Source: Parascedosporium putredinis (Eukaryota > Ascomycota > Sordariomycetes > Microascales > Microascaceae). From it: a DNA stretch of 64,000 bases. Made by a program: the position numbers and the translations under genes. Location of the stretch: contig CASHTG010000016.1 of NCBI GenBank assembly GCA_949357655.1, forward strand, positions 1,860,001-1,924,000. Reading direction: 5' to 3'. Below, piece by piece: positions 1-12,000 of the stretch (positions are counted from its first letter, which is position 1; each line of letters starts with the position of its first letter). The notes beneath the pieces were generated by a model. It ran no database searches, was not told the origin of the DNA, and was given only the letters and a program-made list of their open reading frames with translations.

Positions 1-360
1 CCTTGGGGATATTCTCCAGGTCTCCCCCACCTCGAAACAAAGGTGGGAAGTAACCCTCGTTTCTCATCCATCTCGACCCCGCAGGTGCTTGACCTGCAGC
101 TCCCCTTGCCTTCGCATCCCCTTACCTACCCTACTATTCAGCACACTCAATTGGTATACTTCGCTCCAAGAGAAGTCGAGGCGAATTACCACTCTTCATC
201 CCTTTACTTATCCTTATTTTCAGGCTTGTAGTTCCGGGTCGACGTTGTTTCCCTTCCTCCGAGCGTGGCATTCGAACCGCTGTTCGTTTCATACCGCCGC
301 CCTCGACACCACATAACCATCGCGCCGAACGAGCCTCTGTCCGATCCAAAGATAACGGCT
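1..360 (+). promoter_or_regulatory. cdc2 upstream region and 5' leader
   Basis: This stretch directly precedes the cdc2 start codon. It is rich in C and T on the coding strand, as is usual for fungal promoters and 5' leaders. It contains only short open frames, none recognisable as protein. I see no clear TATA box. The transcription start cannot be placed from sequence alone. Confidence 0.5.
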
Positions 361-1560
361 ATGGAGAATTATCAGAAGCTTGAGAAGGTCGGAGAGGGTA
401 AGTAAAGTGTATCTCTCTGTTGCTTGGCACCCTCCGTGTCAACCCTCCCACTAATCTCACCGCCTTCTGCCGGCGACCTTTTCCCTAGGGACCTACGGTG
501 TCGTCTACCGAGCTCGCGACCTCTCGGCTGGTGGCCGCATTGTTGCCCTCAAGAAGATTCGACTCGAGGCCGAAGATGAGGGTGTTCCCTCCACCGCCAT
601 TCGCGAGATTTCCCTTCTCAAGGAAATGAGGGACCCCACCATTATCCGGCTCCTGAATATCGTTCACGCCGAGGGCCAGAAGCTCTACCTCGTGTTTGAA
701 TTTCTTGATTTGGACCTAAAGAAGTTTATGGAGTCGCTTCCCGTCAGCGAAGGTGGCCGCGGCAAGCCTCTGCCAGATGGAAGCTCCGCCTTCCTCGGCC
801 GCATGGGCATGGGCCCTGTTGTCGTCCAGAGGTTCATGATGCAGCTCTGCCGCGGCGTTCGATACTGCCACTCGCACCGTATCCTCCATCGTGATTTGAA
901 GCCCCAGAACCTTCTTATCGACGGCGAAGGCAACCTCAAGCTCGCCGATTTTGGCCTCGCCCGTGCTTTTGGCGTGCCCCTCCGCACCTACACCCACGAA
1001 GTCGTCACCCTTTGGTACCGCGCCCCCGAGATTCTCTTGGGTGGTCGCCAGTACTCCACGGGCGTTGACATGTGGTCTGTCGGTTGCATCTTTGCCGAGA
1101 TGTGCACGCGAAAGCCTCTTTTCCCCGGTGATTCGGAGATTGATGAGATTTTCAAGATTTTCCGGTAAGCATTGTTTCATCCCCGAACGTTCTGTCCTAT
1201 ACAATCTCTGCCCACTACCGAGTTCTACTTTGCGTCAGTCAGTCATGTGTCCTAACGTTTTCTCTCTTTTCTAGCATTCTTGGCACCCCTTCAGAGGAAA
1301 TCTGGCCTGGCGTTACCTCGTATCCCGACTTCAAATCTTCGTTCCCTAAGTGGTCTCGAAGCATTTCCAAGCCCCTGTGCGATAGCTTGAATGAACGCGG
1401 TCTCGAACTTCTCGAGATGATGTTGGTATTTGACCCCGCAGGTCGCATTTCAGCCAAGCAGTCCTGCAACCACCCTTACTTTGAGGAGTACAATGCCCAG
1501 CACGAGGACCCTGCCCCGGCAGTCAACTATCGCGCCGGCAGCAATGGCTACTACCGATAA
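361..1560 (+). CDS. cdc2: Cyclin-dependent kinase 1 (Cdc2/Cdk1)
   Basis: The main mitotic serine/threonine kinase, active in nucleus and cytoplasm when bound to cyclins. Exons 361-397, 489-1164 and 1275-1560 join in frame to 332 residues. Visible features are the glycine loop GEGTYG with inhibitory Thr14/Tyr15, catalytic Lys34, the PSTAIRE cyclin-binding helix at 46-52, HRDLKPQN with Asp148, DFG at 166-168, and the activating Thr near 181 in YTHEVVTLWYR. Compared with human CDK1 (297 aa) there is an extra Gly/Pro-rich loop of about 24 residues near 98-121 in the N-lobe/C-lobe linker; I recall a similar loop in filamentous fungi. Both introns have GTAAG donors. The frame is intact, unlike several genes further along. 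PSTAIRE and the T-loop separate it from Pho85 or other CDKs. Confidence 0.97.
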
Positions 1561-4500
1561 ACTCGCATCGGCCAGCAGGAATGCCTCTCTCCCGCGCTGG
1601 CCCAATTTGATGCCCTTACAGCATGTTCCCCTAAGAAAAGAGGGTTAGGTCGACGCTTGATTAGCCCAGTCTTCACCTAGGGGTTCTGTTCTGCTCTTGA
1701 AGTGAAGCGAGGAAGGTGGACATGCATCACGCTGAGCCCAATCCACCGATACCCAAAATTCAGCGCTTGTTTTAGTAGGCACCCATTTTCTCCGCCTCTG
1801 CCGCCTGTTCGGCCGGGTGAACTGACCCGGTTTGCCTGTCGCACGGGCATGAAGCGCTCTTTACGAGGGAGGCATACGGCGTTGGTGGCTTTATACGGCT
1901 GCTTTTCTTGTTTTTTTTTTAATCCTTTTACTCTGGAAAGTCGGTATCACCAGGGCTTGGGTCTCTGAAACCAGAGGCATTCCTGAAAAAGCGGTCAGCA
2001 ATTGTTACTTTGTCGGCTCCAGGAGACCGCGGTACAATTGCGTCCGTCCTGTACTGGCTTGCCAACCGCTTGAGGCATATTCGACGACAAACAAACTCAG
2101 ACCATGGCTCTAAATTCTCATGTTCCTGCTTCTCTTTCTTTGTTCCATTTGACAGTCTTAGAGCGGACGCTGTTATAGAAGACACCCATAATTCCACACC
2201 AGGGCCCTGGATCCCCGTGTCATCATCGTGTGCGTAGGCTTTTGAGTGAGCAGAGTAAGGGCTAACACTCACGAATCAGCGTGTTGCGAAACCCCAATAT
2301 CATGCCGTGCGCCCCTACTTGTGACGGAATGAACCTGGGTGCATGTGTAACGCTCTGCGTGCTCGTATTATGTTGTCCACCTAACCGGAGTCAAGGAGGA
2401 AGGGGCTTTGTTGGGCGCCTCTCATCATTCTTTTGCCATTAAGGTTATCTAAATTTCTCATGTCGTAGATGTGAGCGCAAGAGCGGTGTCACCATCCACT
2501 AGGGATACCATGCCTCGATGAAACTTTTGTCCTAGGGTGTTCCTATATCCGAACCCAGCCGTCTCTTTGTTTTCATCTACCCTTTCTCTCACCATTGCCG
2601 GTGTCGGCGTCGCACGCTGACTTCACCGGCACACACTCACCTGTAGAATCATTCATCAGGACGAGCGCAACTCATTCCCTAGTGTCTATATTATCGGTTA
2701 TTACCGAGCGTTCCTTAATCTCAAGGTTGGAGGTCCTCGAATTATAAGCAAACTGTGCAGGGTGTTTGCGTCGGACATGCTTCCGGGGCTAACTTGGGGA
2801 TGCACGCTCATTCGCCTCTCCTAATGAGTCTATAGCGGTGCAATGACGACGCAAAGAGCTAGAGGTGGTGTCGTCTCCTTCGGCATGGTTCACGGGGACG
2901 TATTCGCGTGTTTTCCAGGATGTACAACGTACTGGAAAGGCTTGTGTTCTTTATCCATTTCATTCACTACATCTAGTACTATCACGGTTATCCTGGCGAT
3001 CCGACGGCTAGGATAAAATGGGAAGTGGAAAAACACATCCAGGGCCTCTCACCTTTTGACGGTACGCTCTACTCAACGCCAACAGCACGATCCATACGGC
3101 GTAGCCATCCCCGGATTGATCATGGAGCGTTGTATCGAACTTATCGCGTATCGGGGCGAGTGGCCAGCTAGGGACTTCGAGCAGTCTTGTAACGGATCCA
3201 TGACAACTCTCTATCTCATAAATCTGTAGGAATATGATGTTTGCATAGAGAAGGAGGGCATCTGCATCCTTTGCATCCTGGCGTGTCCTAGAGGTTATCT
3301 CGGGGATCGCAACCCAAGGCGCCCGTGGGCAACAAACTCCGTGCCGCTAGATCCTACACCTGCAATAAGTCATCTGAGAGAAAGATGAGCCACTTCCATG
3401 ATCCCGTGTAGCCCTTGGGGAGTTGGTCCTTTGCGAAAACATGGATCAAGAGATGAGTGTTCTCCTTGTTGGCTGCAAGAGGATCGAAATATTGGAGTTG
3501 GTTTGGTCGCCAGGTGTATGTGCGCTATCTAGTGCGTGAGCCTTTCTATTGAACTAAATGCAGTTTCGAAGGAACCTAACGTCAAACCCTAGCTCCAGAT
3601 GCAGCCACCGTCACAAGATGCAACCATCGCCGTTGAGTATATGTGGAGCTCCTCCTCGGAAACCGCGCCTTCCGTTGGAACACTAGGATACATGTAGAAT
3701 CACAGATGGATGGAAGGGGCACGGGAGGCTCGGCGGCGTTTAACACACAGCAGAACCGTGGCGTCTATCACGAAGCCAACCCTAGAAGGAGTAGGAATGG
3801 GGTCTCCTTCCATGCGACCGGACTGCACGTCTGTCCTGCGATGGACCAGGCCGATGGCGTGGGACCGGAATCCGTCAACGGTCGTAAATAGATGCTACAG
3901 ATGGGACGGCGGCTTGGCCCAAGTAGTGGCCTCCTCTATCCATATCCTTTCTACGAATAGCCCCTACATCACGTATGTTTCCTTTTGTGACGGGGAAATG
4001 CTAGAATAGTTCACTTGGGAGACGAGGCCAGCTGAGCCCGGGTTTCATCGTGAGGTCGCCTTTTCTTTTGCTCTTGAGACGTTTGAGAACACGGCTCGTT
4101 GCTTTGTCCAACCCGACCGGCATCTAAACATAAGAACCCAGTGTGCAACGGAGCGATGCTGGATGACCACACCCTGCGGCACAGGGTATAAGCCTCGTCC
4201 ATGTTGGGAGGAGAGAGGGGGCATCCTAAGCTAGAGGAGATGGTCGAGACCAAGCAAGTATTCCTTTGTCGCGCAGGAATGCGCCCCATGCGACGCCCTT
4301 CTTTGTCGTTTGTTCTTCTGACCTCTTTCATTTAATAAGTTTTTACGTCTTCTTCTTTCTTTCACTCACGCAGACGCACGACCGGTTTCTGATTTTGCGC
4401 TCACCTTCGCCTCGCAAGTATTTTCCAACCGGTAGCGTGAATCTCATCATCCTCCGCCCAACGCATGGCTGAGCCTCCTTTTGCGGGGATGAGGGAGTTG

Positions 4501-4808
4501 AGACGACTGGGTGGGGGGCTGGTTATTTCCGAGCATGATCGCGGCTGCTTTCGCGGGAAGTGAACAACTTGTCCACCTCGAGTGGACCAAAAGGCCCCGA
4601 TAGTGTTTTCCTCAGCCCCCAAAGACGGGGTAGAATGAGAGACTTGCATGCATGCGTTACAGAATAGCCTACATGGAAGCAAAGCGCGCCTGCGCTCGAA
4701 GCAAGCGAGGTCCTTTGTTTTTTTGTTTCTCTGCCGTTTCCTTTTTACCCTATTTTCTTATTCTGGGGCGCGCTTCTATTCTCCGGGACAGCTTCATCGA
4801 GAACCAAA

Positions 4809-4839
4809 GGGGAGGAGGGAACAGGGGAGGGGACAAGGG
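4809..4839 (+). repeat. G-rich tract, possible G-quadruplex
   Basis: Runs of three to four G are separated by short spacers (GGGG, GGG, GGGG, GGGG, GGG) within about 30 bases, which meets the simple G-quadruplex pattern. It lies in non-coding DNA. The function, if any, is unknown. Confidence 0.5.
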
Positions 4840-5057
4840 AACAGCGAAGAGGGATGGCAGCGCGCGCGTTTAGAAACGAACACCCCTCCCCGGGACCGGC
4901 TTAGTTTAGTTGGCTGGGGTAGCATCGCGGCAGAATCAAATTGATCGCACGCACGCACACAGCCAGGGCTATATCTCGAAAATATGCATATGGAATGCTC
5001 TTATCCTTGAAGCCTTTTGCTGTAGTCTGCTCGCTTCCGCCCTTCTTTGCTCGTTTG

Positions 5058-5095
5058 TGGGCGGTGGGCGGTGGTGGTACTGGTGGTACTGGTGG
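5058..5095 (+). repeat. TGG-rich minisatellite
   Basis: The sequence is built from repeated GGTGGTACT-like units after a GTGGGCGGTGGGCG stretch. In one frame it would read as Trp/Tyr repeats, which is a by-product of the repeat and not a protein. Confidence 0.55.
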
Positions 5096-5900
5096 ATGTA
5101 ATAAGGAAGGAAGCGGCTTCCGTCCAAACTGCGGCTAGATTGACCAATCATGAGCGGCCGGAAGCTCGAGACGAAACGAAGGCGGGTGGCGATGCGAGCG
5201 GCTCCCTGAAGATCCGGCCGAGCGCTGCCTTTTGGCTCGCTTGCTTTCGATGAATGCTATTGGCTTACACCGACGCTGGACGATGAGAACCTTGCAAGGA
5301 ATTCTCATCGGGGAACGTTAGACGCCAGGAGGCAAGGGGTTGGAATGAAATTGGCAAGGGGTGGGTTTTTGTGCAATTACAGGTGAATGGGAGGCGGCCG
5401 TTGGAAACGCGCACATGGGGAGGGTCGCTATTTTGGGCCATCGGGTTATTTTCTTGTCCTCTTGCCCTTGCAAATCGGGCCTCGCCCTCATCCCTGGGAC
5501 GAACGATGAGCAGGTTTCACTGGGCGAATTAAACGCTAGTATGGTGCGTGGGAACCCAGTATTTTGGGATCGGTGGATTCTCGCTGGGTCAACAGGCGCC
5601 AAATTAAGAAGGGGGACGCAAAGGGGGGCGTTTAAGCAAGGTGGATATGGGTGTTTTCAAGGGAAGAGTGGAGGATAATCTTAGGAGAGTTTTAATTCAT
5701 TGATGCGATGAATGGGCTTGAGGCTGGCAGGTTTGATTTTCTCCTATCAATGGAATTGACCCATTGCGTTGGACCGATGGATGGTGGGTGGATCAATGGT
5801 GTGGATGCACTTCAACTTTCCGATCGGTGTTGCTTGAGAATGGACTGGATGCTGACAAGGGCCTGGTCGAGCCTCTGCGCTTGCTGAAACGGCTGGCTGA

Positions 5901-8900
5901 CTACGTGGATTCTCATGGGCGCTTCGCCATACACATACCGAGCCGTTCTCTGGTCCAAGCTGAGGCGAAGTGAAGCGGAAGCGGCAGCCGGCAAACACTC
6001 TGCACCTGGGGGACCGATGAACAGCGAACGGCTTGACTTGCATCCACATCCGAGTTTCCACAACCTTCAAAAAATCTTGAACAAGGAGATGAGAAGGTCC
6101 CCCAGTCCTTCGAATACCATGCCATCTCGGATACGGGAATTTTTATTCTGGCATACATCGACCGACCGCCGGGGACAGGTCAATGTATCTCGAGGTGCCC
6201 TCTTGGGGCGTCAACCTAGCGTACAAGTAGAGTTTTGCAAATGCGGGCCAAGAGGGAGGGGATGGGGGTGTGGTCCATTCGATACCAACGATCGCATTGG
6301 CCCTGAGATATCTAGAAACTCTCGAATTGAAAAAAGGCAGAGCCAAAGATTTCGCAAGGGTATACGGGTTGCGTCACTCGAATTTTTCTCTCTCGAAATT
6401 CGCTTATTTGCTTATGTCGCGACTGGGGATTGGAGGCTTGGCCGAAGTGGGTGGGTGACCAAGAATCTCGCGATGCTCCGACGAGTGCAGCGGAATCTTA
6501 CACCGGATTGGACTCTAGGAAGCCTCAAGTGGGAAAGGAAAAATTATCTTCCCATCGGGCGTCGCGGACTGGCCTTATTCGGTCATTGGGCCTTTCCCTC
6601 TTCGTTGCTCGGTCGGAGGTCGCCGGTTACGCCGGATAGGTGGTCCCCTAAAGCCCGCAAATTTTTTTGCGAAGAAACCCTCTCGACTCAAGCCAATGAT
6701 CCCTCTCTTCAAAATCAGGTTTTCTTCCCCCAGCCTGTCGGGTCTGGGTGAAGGCCAGCTTAGCAGAGCCAAGAGGCACCGCCGGGACGACGCCAGCTGA
6801 GAAGGTTCGCTGGCGCCGCCCAGTAGGAATCGCCGGCAGCGACAACTTTTTCCCTTTCAGCCACCATCAACGGGGACCGAGAAAAGTCCGATGGTCCCAA
6901 GGCCAAAGGTTCAAGTGCTCATCAGTGCTGGTGGGAGGCGGAAGTTTCCGTCAGCTGCCTCCTTCAGAGTTCGGAGCCATGTGGACCCTACCGAAATGAC
7001 CGCAAACCGTTGATGGGGACTCAGCGCCATCGCTTGGTTCGGAGTGTGCCGTAAGGGAACACGTGACGCGGGGTATTCGCTTGCTGGGGTTCCGCTGCTA
7101 TTTCTTGTATCAAGCCCCGCGAACGGCAAGAGGTTCAGGTCTTGTGCTGTGGCTGGTGCGGCCTCCATGTGAACTTGCCAAGGAAGACACGAAGCCCCCG
7201 GTCAAAGACCCCATTTCGGCAATGGTAGTGCTCAGATCGCCAATGTCACTTGATCGCCCATCATTTTAACCGAAATTGGGAAGCCTGAGATCCCTCAATC
7301 AGGGAGGGGTAGAGCGGGAAGCACCCTGTACCCGCCACTGTCTAATAGTCCCAGCGACAAAGCAAAAGACACACTCACTATTACCTCTCCGTAGTAAATG
7401 CCCTACACCTAAACTCGGTTACAAGAATATTATGGCTCTGGAGGCCCCCATCATGACAGGAGGAGAACGAATTTGAACTGAAGCCAATACCGAATTGGTT
7501 GGACTGAATTCTCTCGTTTCCAGCGCACGCCCACGCACGCCTGGAGACGCTAAAGGAGAAGCCCGACCCCTTCGTTCGGGCTTTTATCCCGGAATTGTCA
7601 GAGGTTTCTTTTTCGTCGCCGGCGTCATGCGGGCACGGACAAGCCCCGACAGTCCTCGAGTTTGATGATGAAAATGCGTGCAAGAGAGATAGTGCATCAC
7701 GGTGTTTGCCGAGGATGCCAGATCAATCTCAGATCTTTACCCCTGGAACGGGGGAAAAAGGAAAGCGTACAGCGGGGAGCGTGATAAGGATGAGACCGGT
7801 TGTCAAATTCAAAATTGCGCGAGGCCAAGATTGCCGACTGTATCTGAAGCCCGCATTGCGAAAAAGAAAGAAAAGCGCCTCCCCGGCCGATCGCGATTTT
7901 ATTACGGGTTGAGCCGTATAGGGAAGAGGAGGGGAGGGGGGTATCCAGACCTTGGCTGGGCGAGCGGTTTATGACTGGTTGGGTAGGGTACTATGGCACC
8001 TCAAACCTGCCACGAGGTATTGGTTGTCGGGACGGGCTGGATCCAATAATTACGAATGAGGGCGTTCGTGTGGTGGTCGTCTAGTTCTTGTTTTTCTGAG
8101 ACCAGCGACCCCATCAAGTGGGAAGCGAGCGTCAAGGTTTTTTCCTCTCGCTGTGGCTGCATGTACGTACCCGTATAGAGCGAGCATTCATGCAATGAAG
8201 CCCGAGGTAAGCAATAGGGGGCCGCGATCGTCGAACCGATTATGGATTGATTCTGGTGGATGGAAGAATACTTGTTCAGTGATTTCTGGTACCTTGGGCG
8301 ATGAGGCGCTGGGCAGACCAAGCGAGAAACACCTCAAATGCAGGGCCTCCGCCCGCCATCCACATCATACACTATGAATGCCCCTAATGAGGGTCCTTTG
8401 GGTGGTGCAGTTGGAAGGCCTCGCCTGGGTTGAGTATCAAATGCATCGGCAAAGAGCGGGCGTAATTCACAGCCAATACTCTCCCCATCTCGATCCTTTT
8501 CTTGCATTGGTACACCTCCTCGCTGTGTCGGTATAAGGTTGCCGTTTTTAAGACTCGGTTACCTCTACGATCCTTGAGGGGTATGCGCCCCCTTCGCCTC
8601 GCTTGAGATTTGGTTCGAGGTGAGATGCGGGATGGCTCCAGGTTCCTCCAGACATGTCTAGCATATGTCGCCCTCCCCTTCAGGATGTGCTCCATCAGCC
8701 CTTTTGAGGAATTCAGCGTGGCCAACCATTGGTCCAGCGCCACCTCAGTCTCGACCTGGCGTTTTGTTTCAAAAATGCCCACTGAGCGAATCAAAAGCGG
8801 AAGGGACACTCGTTTCCATCTTTTAGAAGCTTGGCTCCCCTTTTTCTGTCGGCGTGAAGGCTCCGGTTGGACCAACGAGGGACATGAGAGAGGGAGAGAA

Positions 8901-9010
8901 GGCACCAAGCTTTGCGCTATCTCTGTCGCCCACTTCTGTACTGTAGTGTGCGCAACTTGGGAGATGGAGCCATCGACAGCTTCTGCTCCATCATCGCCCC
9001 CTTTCATCCG
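5901..9010. other. Gene desert, part 2, with unusually long unassigned frames
   Basis: No gene is recognised. Two long open frames occur: 5915-6751 on + (278 codons, ATG start) and 8384-9007 on - (207 codons). Their translations are rich in Arg, Ser, Pro and Gly and show no domain, signal peptide or membrane segment I can identify. They read like chance frames in GC-balanced DNA, though 278 codons is long for chance. Confidence 0.4.
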
Positions 9011-12000
9011 GATGGTTCGCCATTAGAGACGAGTCTCTCGATTTCATTGGCATCCCTTCTGGCTCCGAAGCCCCACTTGCGCTCACATCTCTCCACGTCG
9101 ACCAAGGTCAGCGGAGCGACGCCGCGATATCATGACCAACCCAAAGCAGGGGCTGAAGCCACGGCCCAAGTCAACGCTTAGCGGCTTCAGCCTGATCACA
9201 CCCGAAATGGGATTCCTTCCTTGATGGCGCTTCTGGATTGGGCCTCATAGAGGAGCGGCGTGAACGGCGTGGAGTGGATAGATGCATTATTGCACCCATT
9301 CATGGCACGACTCCCCCTATACTTTTGTTCTCCATCCCGGTGGGGTGAGCGGGTGTGAGGTCTCAAGCTGGCATAATAGCTTTTCCGAACTTGGATGTCG
9401 ATCCACTGCCCAGCTTTCTTTGCCCTGCATGTCTACGAGTCGAGCTCCATCGCATCGACTTAAAGTACTTGCGTCCTCAGGGGGTGGCCAGGGGGCAGAG
9501 GCACAATAGCCGGCGAGGACCCATGGTACCACCGTTAACCTAGTACCACTTGTCAATCAAGACCGCGGGGGCTTTTGTTGATGATGGAGATCAATTGATT
9601 GTTTCCTTTTTTTTTCCCTGAGAAGATGGGCAATGGTGCAAAAGCAAAGAAAATCAACCCTGCCTCAGGTACGCCGCGCCTCGTTGCAACCTGTCTTTCA
9701 CTGAACCGCGAAGTCGTACCCAAAGGACGTTTCCGAGCGAGTAGCGGGACGAATTCTCTGGTAGAGCAGCCAGCAACCACCCCCTGATGATGATCGAGGG
9801 GTTTTGCTTGGCTTTCTTGATTAATAGCGGATGATATGCATTGATTCCCCTGAATTGTGTGGGGGAGGTCGTTGGCTCCATTTCGTGATCGACGTGGAGT
9901 ATTCTGCTAGTCGCTCAGCTGCCCGAACGACTTCCAAGGTGGATTGTCTCGAAGTCTCCATCATCGGTGTAACGGGGTTGAGCAAAGTTCTTGATCTTAA
10001 AGCTGGCTATTACCCAAGTTTAAATGGGATTATTGAGAGAGATCTTCATCTACCCCCTTAACCTTGGAAAATGTTCATTTTCACCTTCCTCCCGGTCTCC
10101 TGACGCCAGCTGCATCGGTTGTCTGGCGGCGGATACAGATGTCCAAGGGCCGAATAGGCGAGCATGCGTATTTACTTTTGACCACCGGCTGCGAGGTGTC
10201 TCCTTCTCGGGAGGCTGCCGCATCAGTGTCAGTATGTGTCTCTTTGCAGACGAGTATAATGTAAGATACACTAAGTTCAAAAACGACGAGATACAGGGGT
10301 TGGATGGGGAAGAGACAGAGAGATCCATCCAATGCATCCGACACAAACTACATCTATGTGTAATAAACCATTAAAAACAGCTTAAAGGGAACGTTTGCGA
10401 ACCCTTGCATCTTACCTTTCAATGTGGTTTTTGGTTTTTCCCCTCCTCTTCCTTTTCCCTCGAGATGTCAATTCTTCCAGGTCCAGATAGATGCAAGACC
10501 ATTCTTTCGTTTAGCCGATTTCTCCCAATCCTGGTTTCAGCCGACTGATGTCATCCATGGCTGGGGTTTGGCCCTTGTCGTTGGCAAGGGTAGGCCGGGC
10601 CTAGGGGAAGATGGACCGATCAGCTGTCAGGCCCTAATTCTTCATCCCCTGATGCCCACGAGGCCTCGTTTTTGAACTACCGTCACGGCTGGCCTCAGAG
10701 AGTTGGACCGAAAAGGGGGTACTTGAGATTTAATAGTCTACACTATGTAGCACGTCAGCCTTCGTAACATGGGGTTCAACAGGTTGGAGACAGGGAGCTG
10801 CCACAGGAACCCGAATCTAGTTCTCCCGTTCGACAGCTGTGCCAACAAAGAGACACGGGACCCATGCTCCTGCGGCTGTCCTGAGGGCGCCCACGCCAAG
10901 TGTTGGGATGAACCAGCAAGACTGACCACAGAGTCACAGGGGTCAATGGGAGGAGGCGCCACTCGCTCAGAAGTCCTGAAAAAGTGCCCAGGGCATCGAA
11001 GTCAAGTAAGCGTCAGACCATATTATGGGCCATGACCATACTCGTTACATCCTCAGTCATAAACCATTGCTAACTTGGCGGCGAAGCTCTTTCATATTGG
11101 TTTTTCCTCTCTTTCTCTCACTTTGCTGCTTCCTTTTAGCTTTTCCCCCACTGTTGTCTCCCGGGTATAGTGTCTCGCCGCGCACTCCAGAATCCCCGAG
11201 GGCCGAGAGGCGCAACCACCGACCGAGCTAAACTAGGGGTTGGGAGCTCAGTCTGCTCATGCCAAGCTCTCCGTGGAGCCGTACGTCCGGTACCCAGGCT
11301 GCAGAGAGAATACCTACCTCGAGGAAGGGAAGCGAGAGTCGTACTGCAAATTGCCTCTAGATCGGGTGTGTCAGCACCGTGGCTTCTCATGCACGAAGAC
11401 TGGGTGGTGCATTACTGGAGTCGAGCAATGTCTTTGTTCACCTCAATAGTCCGTTCTACATAATTCATCAAACCGAACTTCGTACCTAGACCCCAGGCAA
11501 ATTTCGGGTTTGGCTTCTTGTGCCTCTCATCTGCGGTCGATCAATGTTGATCCTTGAGGGGAGGAGGAAGATGACGGGCATTGAATTCCCAGCTTGCAAT
11601 GTTGGCTGCGCCGATATTGATTGTTTTGTGTGAGGGGATTCATGGTGAATCATTAGCTCCATTGTCCATCACCAATGCTCACCCTCCAAGCAGACAAGAT
11701 CCCACTATTGCCTCGATACCAAGTGCGGAAACGATTGATATTCAAGCCGGGCAGAGGAAAAAGCAAAGGTGGTAAATGTGGTCCAAGAGCATCACAGAAC
11801 ATGCAAGTACCTTCTTCCAATAGCGGTACATAATTCATAGGCTTTGTCATCGTTCCTGCCCGATAAATTCATCAGCAGCCAACTGGGTCGGCACAGAACA
11901 TCAAGCCCCTTCGCCAAAATAGGTGTTGTGCGCGGCCAAACTCCGGGGGTAGCAGTCCGGCACGCCACCTAGGGCGCCATCGGACCCAATAAGTTTGCAG

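Larger units (their letters stand above)
1561..5900. other. Gene desert, part 1
   Basis: After the cdc2 stop codon comes the presumed 3' UTR, then several kilobases where all six frames hold only short open frames of no recognisable family. No transposase, reverse transcriptase, tRNA or rRNA signature was seen. It contains one TACATGTA palindrome (3689-3696), a G-rich tract near 4809 and a small TGG-rich repeat near 5074. Base composition is balanced, without the strong AT skew expected of heavily RIP-mutated repeats. Confidence 0.5.

Noticed and set aside
8384..9007. 207-codon frame on the minus strand
   Set aside because: No recognisable domain, Arg/Lys/Ser-rich random-looking composition, and its length is compatible with chance in 64 kb.
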